This document shows, in pieces, positions 1 to 6,921 of a stretch of 16,263 nucleotides of DNA. The position numbers were made by a program, and so were the translations under genes. This DNA is from an uncultured Eubacterium sp. (GTDB taxonomy: Bacteria > Bacillota > Clostridia > Peptostreptococcales > Anaerovoracaceae): contig CALCKF010000054.1 of the NCBI GenBank assembly GCA_937966095.1, positions 1 to 16,263 on the forward strand. The letters run 5' to 3'. Under the pieces are notes generated by a model that was not told where the DNA came from, searched no databases, and saw nothing but the letters and a program-made list of their open reading frames with translations. How positions within the stretch are numbered: position 1 is the first letter of the stretch; every line of letters starts with the position of its first letter.

Positions 1-68
1 AATTTTATTCTATTTTCTTCTGATATTTACCTTGACTTTTCATAGCTGGTCTCCTGTAAAAATTCGAT

Positions 69-97
69 TTGTGTAGTAATACTTTATCCATTATACT
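69..97 (+). promoter_or_regulatory. Candidate sigma-70 promoter for the pseudouridine synthase
   Basis: A -35-like TTGTGT (69-74) and a -10 TATACT (92-97) are separated by 17 bases, about 90 bases ahead of the pseudouridine synthase start. The -10 is a 5/6 match but the -35 keeps only TTG. Transcription would begin near 104. Nothing else in the first 184 bases looks functional apart from the ribosome site at 174-182. Confidence 0.4.
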
Positions 98-184
98 ATA
101 TATATCGCAAAAATATTGAAATGAAAATAATTTTTGTACTTACTATGATTTTGTGTCTTACATCGTTGTCATTGGAGGAAGGAT

Positions 185-889
185 ATGAGGATAAACAGAT
201 ATATTGCAGCTGCAGGCGTGTGCAGCAGACGAAAGGCGGACGAGCTGATAGCAAACGGCAATGTCAAGATAAACGGAGCAAGAGTATCGGAAATGGGTAC
301 GGATGTTGCCGAAGGTGATATAGTTGAGGTGAACGGCCGCATAATTTCTGCCAACCGCAGATTAATATACATTGCAGTGAATAAACCTGTAGGATATATA
401 ACCTCTATGGATGATGATAGAGGAAGACCGACGGTGGCTGAGCTGACGGCTGATATACCGGAAAGGCTTTTCCCTGTAGGACGTCTGGACTATAACACAT
501 CAGGGCTGCTGATAATGACAAATGACGGTCAGATGACATACACCCTCACTCATCCAAAGCATGAGATATACAAGACATATGTGGCAAAGGTCTCGGGAGT
601 GATCTCTGATTCAAGGATAGCGCATTTAAGAAAGGGAGTGGATATCGGAGGTTTTATCACATCACCGGCAAAAGTCAAGCTGATAAGACAGATGCAAAGA
701 TATGCTATAGTTGAAATAAGTATAAGAGAGGGGAAAAACCGTCAGGTAAGAAAGATGTTTTCGGCAGTCGGCAATAAAGTGCAGGAGCTAGAGAGGACTG
801 CAATAGGAGATATAAGACTTGGCAGGCTTATGGAAGGACATTACAGAAAGCTGAACAAACAGGAGATAGAATATCTTAGGAGTCTGTAA
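185..889 (+). CDS. rluB: rRNA pseudouridine synthase, RsuA/RluB family
   Basis: This 234-residue protein should isomerise a specific uridine in ribosomal RNA to pseudouridine in the cytoplasm. An N-terminal S4 RNA-binding domain covers about residues 1-60 (MRINRYIAAAGVCSRRKADE, typical of the family). The catalytic core follows, with the signature GRLDYNTSGLLIMTNDG around residues 99-115; D102 is the expected catalytic aspartate. The C-terminal motif with EGKNRQVRKMF is also diagnostic. The length is normal for Firmicute members. The start is fixed by GGAGGAAGG at 174-182, six bases before ATG. It is followed by its own terminator and is probably monocistronic. RluB-type (23S) specificity fits GRLDxNTxGLL better than RluE or RluF, but the exact target uridine is inferred from family similarity. 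Confidence 0.93.
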   Translation: MRINRYIAAAGVCSRRKADELIANGNVKINGARVSEMGTDVAEGDIVEVNGRIISANRRLIYIAVNKPVGYITSMDDDRGRPTVAELTADIPERLFPVGRLDYNTSGLLIMTNDGQMTYTLTHPKHEIYKTYVAKVSGVISDSRIAHLRKGVDIGGFITSPAKVKLIRQMQRYAIVEISIREGKNRQVRKMFSAVGNKVQELERTAIGDIRLGRLMEGHYRKLNKQEIEYLRSL

Positions 890-921
890 ACAGTGACAAT
901 ACAAAGGCGTGATCGTTATAT

Positions 922-948
922 TCCGCTGTGTGATCACAGCGGATTTTT
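922..948 (+). terminator. Intrinsic terminator after the pseudouridine synthase
   Basis: A perfect 9-bp stem (TCCGCTGTG at 922-930 with CACAGCGGA at 935-943) closes a 4-base TGAT loop and is followed by TTTTT. It lies about 30 bases after the pseudouridine synthase stop, so that transcript should end here. Confidence 0.85.
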
Positions 949-1018
949 GATGCGGTCATACTGACAGACCGGTTCTGCATATATGTATGATAAAAATTTT
1001 ACACAGAATTAACATTAC

Positions 1019-1046
1019 TTAACAAAATCGGGATAGCGTTTATCAT
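1019..1046 (+). promoter_or_regulatory. Candidate sigma-70 promoter for the HD-domain gene
   Basis: TTAACA (1019-1024, 5/6 of the -35 consensus), a 16-base spacer and TATCAT (1041-1046, 5/6 of the -10 consensus). Transcription would start near 1053. That argues for the downstream ATG at 1097, with a ribosome site, over the ATG at 1052. Confidence 0.45.
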
Positions 1047-1096
1047 GTTGGATGATGTATTATCAAAGAAAAGAAAAGGAAAGGAAAGGTGTCTGT

Positions 1097-1786
1097 ATGG
1101 TGAAGATGCAGGCAGATGATATGAAGAAAACAAATTATAAAGCTATATGTAATAATGAAGAGATCAATATGCTGATCGACAGGGGAAATAAAGTGCTTAA
1201 GATGATGGGATATACAGAGCATTCGAAAAAACATGCTGCGAAAGTGGCTCATAGAGCCGGATGGATATTAAAAAATCTGGATTATGGTGAAAAGGAGATA
1301 GAACTGGGAAAGATAGCCGGATATATGCATGATATAGGAAACGGGATCAACCGCAATGACCATGCCCATACAGGAGCAGTTCTGGCATATCAGATACTTA
1401 AGGAGCTCGGCATGCCTCTTGAAGATGTTATGACTGTGACCACAGCAATAGGCCATCATGATGAGAATTCCGGTACAGCTGTTGACCCTATATCGGCAGC
1501 TCTAATACTGGCTGATAAGACAGACGTTAGAAGAAACCGGGTACAGAGTCATATAAAAGCCAAGTTTGACATACATGACAGGGTCAATTATGCGGCTCTT
1601 TCTTCAAAGCTGGAAATAGATAAGAACAAAAAAACGATTCAGCTTAATCTTGAACTCGATGATAATATATGCAGCCTTATGGATTATTTTGAGATTTTCC
1701 TTCAGAGGATGATCATGTGCAAAAGGGCATCAGAGGTGCTGGGATACAGATTCAGGCTTATTGCAAACGGCAGCAAGCTGTGCTGA
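1097..1786 (+). CDS. HD-domain metal-dependent phosphohydrolase
   Basis: A 229-residue soluble protein of the HD superfamily, whose members hydrolyse phosphomonoesters, nucleotides or cyclic nucleotides at a metal centre. The HD fingerprint is visible in order: an upstream histidine in HSKKHAAKVAHRAG (residues 42-54), the HD pair in YMHDIGNG (H78-D79), downstream GHHDENSG, and a distal aspartate in ADKTDVRRNR. About 65 residues follow the HD core without a recognised domain. The start at 1097 was chosen because AAGGAAAGG (1081-1089) sits seven bases upstream; an in-frame ATG at 1052 would add 15 Lys/Arg/Glu-rich residues and coincides with the predicted transcription start. The substrate is unknown. 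The gene stands between its own promoter and the next consensus promoter, so context gives no pathway clue. Confidence 0.85.
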   Translation: MVKMQADDMKKTNYKAICNNEEINMLIDRGNKVLKMMGYTEHSKKHAAKVAHRAGWILKNLDYGEKEIELGKIAGYMHDIGNGINRNDHAHTGAVLAYQILKELGMPLEDVMTVTTAIGHHDENSGTAVDPISAALILADKTDVRRNRVQSHIKAKFDIHDRVNYAALSSKLEIDKNKKTIQLNLELDDNICSLMDYFEIFLQRMIMCKRASEVLGYRFRLIANGSKLC

Positions 1787-1813
1787 TGATATAAGTACGC
1801 TTATTATGAAGAT

Positions 1814-1843
1814 TTGACATCATATATCTTGTGAATGTATAAT
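1814..1843 (+). promoter_or_regulatory. Consensus sigma-70 promoter for the GLUG-like surface protein
   Basis: Perfect TTGACA (1814-1819) and perfect TATAAT (1838-1843) with an 18-base spacer. Transcription would start near 1850, giving a leader of about 53 bases before the ATG at 1903. The hexamers suggest high basal expression of the surface protein. Confidence 0.85.
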
Positions 1844-1902
1844 AACAAAAGAAACAAAGTTTTCTGTTTTATATGTTTTACGGATATATAGAGGAAGAAT
1901 AA

Positions 1903-3711
1903 ATGAAAAAGACCCGGATAATATTAAGCATTTTAGTGACATTTATTATGATTTTATCGATCGTACCGTATTCAGCATTTGCTGTAGACGGGACGATCGT
2001 TGAGATAAACAGTGCTAACGATCTGAAGCTTTTTGCCCAAAAGGTGAACGATGGAGATACTTATGAAGGCGTGACAGTTGTGCTTAAGAAGGATATAGAG
2101 CTGGATGCTGACCAGAACTGGATTCCTATAGGAAACGGCACTCGAAGTGAATCGGGGTATGAAGGCGATGCATTTAAAGGTACATTTGAGGGAAACGGAA
2201 GGACGGTTTCCGGGCTTGCAATAAAACAGACATCCGGAAATAAAGATGACTCTTTGGGATTGTTTGGAGTTGTGGATGGAGGGGCCGTAAGAAACCTTGT
2301 GCTGAAGGATGTCGAAATCGACGCACCATATAGCGAGTGTTCCGGAGGGGCGATAGGACTCATGGTAAACGGAGCGTCAGCTGAAAGGATAACTGTGTCC
2401 GGAAGTGTGAACGCTTTTTCCGGAGTCGGAGGCATAGCAGGAAGGATGTCAGTAAGCGGGACTGTTTCATACTGCACCAGTAAAGCGGTTATATCGGCTG
2501 CAGGATCCTGTGCGGGAGGCATAGTCGGGGCTGCCTGTTATACTGAAAGCGGGAAAGAACTGTCTATTAAAAGATGTGTAAATAACGGAAAGGTTGAAAA
2601 CGCCGGAGGGATGACAGGCGGTATAGCAGGTCTGTCGTCGGCTAATATCGTAAACTGTGAGAATAAAGGCAGCGTAACAGGATGCGGGAGAGGTATAGGA
2701 GGCATCTCAGGTGAGCAGCAGAGCTATGGATCGGTAACTGGATGTATAAACAGTGCCGATATAGCTAACGAAGATGCAGGAGGCTGCGGTACAGGAGGTA
2801 TTATCGGCTGCATAAGTTATAATGGATCCGCAGATGAGTACCATATGAAAAAGACCGTGAAGGTCACTGGAAACACTAATGCCGGCACGATAGACGGAGG
2901 AGATGACGGAGGGGGTATCATCGGTGTTCTGTATAATGCAGCAGAGATAGCATGTAATGAGAACAATGCAGTATTTATAGAAGGAGAGACGTTTGCAGCC
3001 GGGATAGCAGGTAATATACGGAAAGATAAAGTTACTGCCGGGAGCATAGAGGAAAGATCGATTTCTGTATACAATAATGTTTCCGCGACTTCAGAAGGAA
3101 ACCTGACAGGCAGTTGTAAAGATAAGTATGTTTATAATGATGACAGTACCATATCTGACCGTATAAAGGAGAATTCCGACAGATGGGCGGCTTGTATAGG
3201 AAAGAGAAAATATACTACGATAGATGCTGCTGTCGCTGCAGCTGCAAAAGGCGGAACAATAGAGATACTGGATACGGGAGAGAGTGGAAATCTGAACGTC
3301 GCTGAAGGCATCGAGATACTCAATAATACTGATCATACGATCACAGTAAACGGGATATCGATAGAGCCGGGGGCTGCTTTCCATGGAAGCATCGTTAGAG
3401 TCGACAGAGTCGAGCCGACCTGCGATGAAGACGGTAATATACTGTATTGGTACTGTGAACAGTGCGGCAAGTATTTTGCTGACAAGGAAGGTACGAAGCA
3501 GATCAGTGACGCTGATACCGTGATCGCAGCTGAAGGTCACAGCTATAAAGACGGGATCTGCACGGAATGCGGATCTAAAGCTGATGAAAGCGGCAGCATG
3601 GATACCGAAACAGATACAGGAGATGATATGAACATATGGCTTCCTGTAGTGCTTATAATCATTGCACTGGCTGTTGCCGCAGTTCTGATTTTTACCCGTA
3701 AGAAAAAATAA
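1903..3711 (+). CDS. Secreted cell-surface protein with GLUG-like repeats
   Basis: A 602-residue exported protein. A Sec signal peptide ends in YSAFA (cleavage expected after A27). Residues about 30-400 form a Gly/Asn/Ser-rich beta-helix-type region with GLUG-like units (WIPIGNG, FKGTFEGNGRTVSGL, LGLFG, GGIAG, GGIVG, GGIIG). Residues about 507-558 form a cysteine module with two CxxC pairs (C518/C521 in YWYCEQCGKYF and C553/C556 in ICTECG), common in clostridial surface proteins. The C-terminus is a transmembrane helix (about 578-598) with an RKKK tail, preceded by TDTGDD, which resembles a sorting signal lacking its proline. A GAGGA ribosome site at 1891-1895 supports the start. It is likely a wall- or membrane-anchored adhesin or carbohydrate-binding protein; the ligand is unknown. 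It is transcribed alone between a strong promoter and a terminator. Confidence 0.88.
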   Translation: MKKTRIILSILVTFIMILSIVPYSAFAVDGTIVEINSANDLKLFAQKVNDGDTYEGVTVVLKKDIELDADQNWIPIGNGTRSESGYEGDAFKGTFEGNGRTVSGLAIKQTSGNKDDSLGLFGVVDGGAVRNLVLKDVEIDAPYSECSGGAIGLMVNGASAERITVSGSVNAFSGVGGIAGRMSVSGTVSYCTSKAVISAAGSCAGGIVGAACYTESGKELSIKRCVNNGKVENAGGMTGGIAGLSSANIVNCENKGSVTGCGRGIGGISGEQQSYGSVTGCINSADIANEDAGGCGTGGIIGCISYNGSADEYHMKKTVKVTGNTNAGTIDGGDDGGGIIGVLYNAAEIACNENNAVFIEGETFAAGIAGNIRKDKVTAGSIEERSISVYNNVSATSEGNLTGSCKDKYVYNDDSTISDRIKENSDRWAACIGKRKYTTIDAAVAAAAKGGTIEILDTGESGNLNVAEGIEILNNTDHTITVNGISIEPGAAFHGSIVRVDRVEPTCDEDGNILYWYCEQCGKYFADKEGTKQISDADTVIAAEGHSYKDGICTECGSKADESGSMDTETDTGDDMNIWLPVVLIIIALAVAAVLIFTRKKK

Positions 3712-3740
3712 TTATCATGGATATAAGATATAATCGGATC

Positions 3741-3772
3741 AAAACCTGACACGTTACCGGGTCAGGTTTTTT
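3741..3772 (+). terminator. Strong intrinsic terminator after the first surface protein
   Basis: A perfect 10-bp stem (AAAACCTGAC at 3741-3750 with GTCAGGTTTT at 3761-3770), a 10-base loop and a T tract. It separates the surface-protein unit from the sigma-54 promoter beginning 40 bases further on. The A and T tracts on both sides could also stop minus-strand transcription. Confidence 0.92.
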
Positions 3773-3811
3773 AATTTGTATTTAAAGGTAAATGATCTCA
3801 CAGATTAAAAA

Positions 3812-3829
3812 TTGGCATTATAATTGCTT
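3812..3829 (+). promoter_or_regulatory. Sigma-54 (-24/-12) promoter of the dipeptidase gene
   Basis: TTGGCAT, five bases, then TTGCTT. The invariant GG (3814-3815) and GC (3826-3827) are exactly 12 bases apart, as sigma-54 holoenzyme requires; the published consensus is TGGCAC-N5-TTGC. Transcription would start near 3839, leaving about 42 bases of leader before the ATG at 3881. It would need an AAA+ activator, and one is encoded at 6922-8373. The permease gene at 5595 carries a near-identical element. Confidence 0.82.
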
Positions 3830-3858
3830 TATTACTATGTATAAATGATAATTGCTTT
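3820..3858 (+). repeat. Direct repeat of the -12 element in the dipeptidase leader
   Basis: ATAATTGCTTT occurs at 3820-3830, overlapping the sigma-54 -12 element, and again exactly at 3848-3858, inside the predicted leader. The second copy has no GG twelve bases upstream, so it is not a second -24/-12 promoter. Its role is unknown; it may bind a regulator or be chance in AT-rich DNA. Confidence 0.5.
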
Positions 3859-3880
3859 TCAAAAGTCAAAGGAGGAAAAA

Positions 3881-5320
3881 ATGAAATATGTTTTAGATCA
3901 TGAAAACAAAAAATATCGCAGATTTTTCGAAGATATCTGCAGTATACCTCATATATCTTTCCATGAAAAAGCTCTGTCAGATTATATAGTGGATTTTGCC
4001 CAAAAAAGAGGATTGTGGTGTATGCAGGATGAAGTAAACAATGTGATAGTTAAAAAACCTGCTTATCCAGGATATGAAGATCATCCCCCGGTTATGATAC
4101 AGGGCCACATTGATATGGTGGGAGTAAAGACTCCCGATTCCCGACATGATTTTGAGAAAGATCCTATTTCAATATATGTGGAGGATGGCTTTGTAAGAGC
4201 AGAGGGGACTACTTTAGGAGCTGATTGCGGACACGGGATATCGTATATGCTGGGAATATTGGATGACGAGACTCTTGAACATCCTCCGATTGAAGCGCTT
4301 TTCACTGTGCAGGAGGAAGTCGGTGTTATCGGACCTCAGCATCTTGATTATTCTCAGCTGTCTGCAAAAAGACTTATATTCACTGACAGTATGGAAGAAG
4401 GGCGGCCTGAAATGTCAACCACCACTGTGGTAGGAGGCGATCTGATAAAAACGGTAAAACTATCTGATATAGCAGGGCAGTCATATATCATGACCGTTGA
4501 AGGGCTTCAGGGAGGACACGGAGCAGTTAATATAAACCAGGGACGCGGCAATGCTATACATCTGATAGCCAGGGCAATGAGGAAACTTATGAGAAAGCAT
4601 GATGTAATGATAACATCGTTTGCCGGGGGCGATATAAGAAACAATATACCTGAGCATGCCGAAATAATATTCGCATGTGATGCCTGTTTGGAAGATCTCC
4701 GTGAGGAAATACAGGATATACAGAGAGATTTTAGTTTTGAGCTGAGAAAACATGACCCTGATATTCTGATCAGTATAACAGAAGCGTATGATAAAGAGCG
4801 TGGTATAAGCTGCAGTAGTTCAAAAGAGTTGATAGAGTGGGTGCTGCTGCTGCCTACAGGAACGTTGGCAACGTCCCTTGAAGATCCGTCTTTTCCGTTG
4901 ACATCCAGAAACCTCGGAACAATAAGATTTTCCGAAAGTGAAGTGATTGTAGGATATCAATACAGAAGCAGCATGAAAAGCCATATAGAAGCTCTTATGG
5001 AACAGATGGATATATATAACGGTCTGTATGATGTGGAATGGAAAAAGGCTTTCGGGTATTCCGGATATGTTGCAGAGAAAAAAAATATGTATAACATCTA
5101 CCAGGAAGTATATAAAGAAATGACCGGAAAAGATCTGGAACCGAAGCATATACATGCAGGAACAGATGTGGGTACGATAATAGACGGAATGGGAGGTGAT
5201 ATGGACATCATAGGGATAGGGCCGAATACTTATAAGTTTCATACACCTTTTGAAGAAATGGAGTTGGCATCTTATGACCGTGTTTATAGATATATTACAG
5301 GGGTTTTGAAACGTTTATAA
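3881..5320 (+). CDS. pepD: PepD-type aminoacyl-histidine dipeptidase (M20 family)
   Basis: A 479-residue cytoplasmic zinc peptidase, likely cleaving Xaa-His or related dipeptides. The metal and catalytic residues match E. coli/Vibrio PepD with a constant four-residue shift: H76 and D78 (QGHIDMVG), D115 (LGADCGHG), E145-E146 (QEEVG), D169 (FTDSME), with a C-terminal histidine at H454 (KFHTPFEE). GLQGGHGAVNINQGRGNA is the lid/dimerisation-type motif. Departures are ADCG where PepD usually has ADNG, and HAGTDVG (H425-G431) where it has HAGLECG; substrate preference may therefore differ. AAAGGAGG at 3868-3875 fixes the ATG at 3881; an in-frame ATG at 3845 has no ribosome site. It is first gene of the sigma-54 module, followed after 274 bases by the permease. 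Family assignment is firm, carnosine-type specificity is inference. Confidence 0.88.
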   Translation: MKYVLDHENKKYRRFFEDICSIPHISFHEKALSDYIVDFAQKRGLWCMQDEVNNVIVKKPAYPGYEDHPPVMIQGHIDMVGVKTPDSRHDFEKDPISIYVEDGFVRAEGTTLGADCGHGISYMLGILDDETLEHPPIEALFTVQEEVGVIGPQHLDYSQLSAKRLIFTDSMEEGRPEMSTTTVVGGDLIKTVKLSDIAGQSYIMTVEGLQGGHGAVNINQGRGNAIHLIARAMRKLMRKHDVMITSFAGGDIRNNIPEHAEIIFACDACLEDLREEIQDIQRDFSFELRKHDPDILISITEAYDKERGISCSSSKELIEWVLLLPTGTLATSLEDPSFPLTSRNLGTIRFSESEVIVGYQYRSSMKSHIEALMEQMDIYNGLYDVEWKKAFGYSGYVAEKKNMYNIYQEVYKEMTGKDLEPKHIHAGTDVGTIIDGMGGDMDIIGIGPNTYKFHTPFEEMELASYDRVYRYITGVLKRL

Positions 5321-5344
5321 CCATATATTGAATCACATGAAAAT

Positions 5345-5385
5345 AATGACCCGCAGATGACTTATGAACCCATTTGTGGGTCATT
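5345..5385. repeat. Inverted repeat between dipeptidase and permease genes
   Basis: AATGACCC (5345-5352) and GGGTCATT (5378-5385) are perfect complements around a 25-base loop that itself contains CCCATTTGTGGG. There is no T tract, so it is not an obvious terminator. It lies 160-200 bases upstream of the permease -24 element, a plausible distance for an activator-binding site. A third TGACCC is at 5445-5450. The rest of 5321-5541 is AT-rich with no gene seen. Confidence 0.35.
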
Positions 5386-5542
5386 GCTGGAAAAGGCAGA
5401 AAACAGTCATTTGATTAAATAATTTGATAATTCAGAAATATTTGTGACCCAGAAAAGACTTAAAGATATAAAAAAGGTATTTTAGGAAAAATAAAAATAT
5501 ACGTATTTTCAACATTTTTTCTGTTTTTCAAAACGAAATTAT

Positions 5543-5560
5543 TTGGCATATTAATTGCAA
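5543..5560 (+). promoter_or_regulatory. Sigma-54 (-24/-12) promoter of the permease gene
   Basis: TTGGCAT, five bases, then TTGCAA. The GG at 5545-5546 and GC at 5557-5558 are exactly 12 bases apart. The seven bases at the -24 element and the AATTGC at the -12 are the same as in the dipeptidase promoter, which suggests a common activator. Transcription would start near 5570, about 25 bases before the ATG at 5595. The likely transcript covers permease, activator and amidohydrolase. Confidence 0.82.
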
Positions 5561-5573
5561 TTATTAATTGCAA
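5549..5573 (+). repeat. Tandem 12-base repeat across the -12 element and start site
   Basis: TATTAATTGCAA is present at 5549-5560 and again at 5562-5573, one base apart. The first copy contains the sigma-54 -12 element; the second covers the predicted transcription start. Because TTGCAA is self-complementary, the two copies also form a dyad, TTGCAA-N7-TTGCAA. It could be an operator over the promoter. The dipeptidase promoter also has its -12 element duplicated downstream. Confidence 0.55.
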
Positions 5574-5594
5574 ATAATTTTTAGGAGGTTAAAT

Positions 5595-6857
5595 ATGAAA
5601 GATATTAGCTTTAAGCAAAATGGTAGATTCTTTTTTGGATGGTATGTAGTTCTATTGGGCTTTGTTCTGATGCTTTTTGCTTATGTAGGATTTGTGTCAC
5701 TAACAAGTGTGTTTGCTATACCGGTAACCGAGGATCTTGGGTTTGAACGAGGTGACTGGATGACATATCTCACGCTGCTTTCACTGACATGTGTGATAGC
5801 CTCACCTATATTGGGGAAAATAATGGCTAAAGGCAATATGAAGTTATGGCTCGTTATTTCATGTGCCTGTGGTATAATTGGGTATGTCGGATTTTCTATG
5901 GCAAATAGCCTTATGACATTTTATATTTTCGCTCTTATATTAGGGATAGGATTTGCCGGTACAGCTCCTATGCCTGTTTCTATAATCATCAACAACTGGT
6001 TCGGGGGGAAGATAAAGGGAACTGCTACAGGCATAGCATTCATTGGAAGCGGTCTTGGCGGAATGATCCTGTCTCCTGTATTGAACGCAGTTATAGCAAG
6101 CTCAGGATGGAGAATGGGATATCTTGTTTTAGCTGCAGTATATCTGGTTATACTTATTCCTTGCTGCATTGTATTTGGTGCTAAGACGCCCGAAAGCAAA
6201 GGTTTTGTCAGAATGGGCGAAGTTGAAGAAGAAAAAGTTGATACAGGAGCGGAAAAAAGAGGTATATCTCTGAGTGAAGCAAAGAAAACTCCGGAGTTAT
6301 GGCTGGCATTGCTGTCATGTGTTCTTGTGGTGTTTGCATCATCAGCACTTCTTGCAAATTCAGTAGGATTTTTTGTGGAATGCGGTATAGATTCGGCAAA
6401 AGCAGCATCATTGCATGGGCTGATGCTCGGATCATTACTCTTAGGTAAACCTGTCATCGGTGCATTTATTGATAAAACGGGAATAAAAGCGGGAGCTGTT
6501 GTATCTACGGTCATATTTGCATGTACGTTTATCACTCTGTTCGTTATGCCGTCATCACCAAGTGTACTAGTATATGTAGTAATATTATGTTATTGTCTTG
6601 GTGGTCCTTCTATAACTGTAGTGCCACCTCTTCTTATCAATGGAATGTTTGGAGAAAAAGATTATGGTACATTGGTAGGTATGGCCAATATGGCTACAAG
6701 TATCGGAGGCGCGTTCGGAGGTATGATCGCAGCGAAGATTTTTGATGCTACCGGGACGTATACTTCATTCTGGGCAGTTGCAACAATAGGTGTTCTGGTC
6801 GCAGCAGTTGTAAGGCTGATATGTTTTGTAATAAATAAAAAGCGTCACAACTGGTAA
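5595..6857 (+). CDS. MFS permease, OFA (oxalate/formate antiporter)-like family
   Basis: A 420-residue integral membrane protein with about 12 hydrophobic segments split into two halves by a charged central loop (about residues 205-240, with EVEEEKVDTGAEKRG). The N-terminus (FFGWYVVLLGFVLMLFAYVGFVSLTSVFAIPVTEDLGF) and the VSIIINNWFGGKIKGTATGIAFIGSGLGG region are typical of OFA-type MFS carriers, which move small carboxylates. AGGAGG at 5583-5588 precedes the ATG by six bases; an in-frame ATG at 5568 lies before this site and at the promoter start point. It sits behind a sigma-54 promoter and between two M20 hydrolases, so it probably imports the peptide or acyl-amino-acid substrate or exchanges it for a product. 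The substrate is inferred from context only. Confidence 0.85.
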   Translation: MKDISFKQNGRFFFGWYVVLLGFVLMLFAYVGFVSLTSVFAIPVTEDLGFERGDWMTYLTLLSLTCVIASPILGKIMAKGNMKLWLVISCACGIIGYVGFSMANSLMTFYIFALILGIGFAGTAPMPVSIIINNWFGGKIKGTATGIAFIGSGLGGMILSPVLNAVIASSGWRMGYLVLAAVYLVILIPCCIVFGAKTPESKGFVRMGEVEEEKVDTGAEKRGISLSEAKKTPELWLALLSCVLVVFASSALLANSVGFFVECGIDSAKAASLHGLMLGSLLLGKPVIGAFIDKTGIKAGAVVSTVIFACTFITLFVMPSSPSVLVYVVILCYCLGGPSITVVPPLLINGMFGEKDYGTLVGMANMATSIGGAFGGMIAAKIFDATGTYTSFWAVATIGVLVAAVVRLICFVINKKRHNW

Positions 6858-6921
6858 TTGCGGTCGCGTACAGGGACAGATCGTTTAATGTATATTTTCA
6901 AAACACAGGCGGGAGTTTATT

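Noticed and set aside
121..318. 65-codon frame with a hydrophobic N-terminus overlapping the pseudouridine synthase
   Set aside because: No ribosome site before its ATG, and most of it runs inside the well-supported pseudouridine synthase in another frame.
1052..1096. Upstream ATG of the HD-domain gene
   Set aside because: It falls at the predicted transcription start, while the ATG at 1097 has a good ribosome site.
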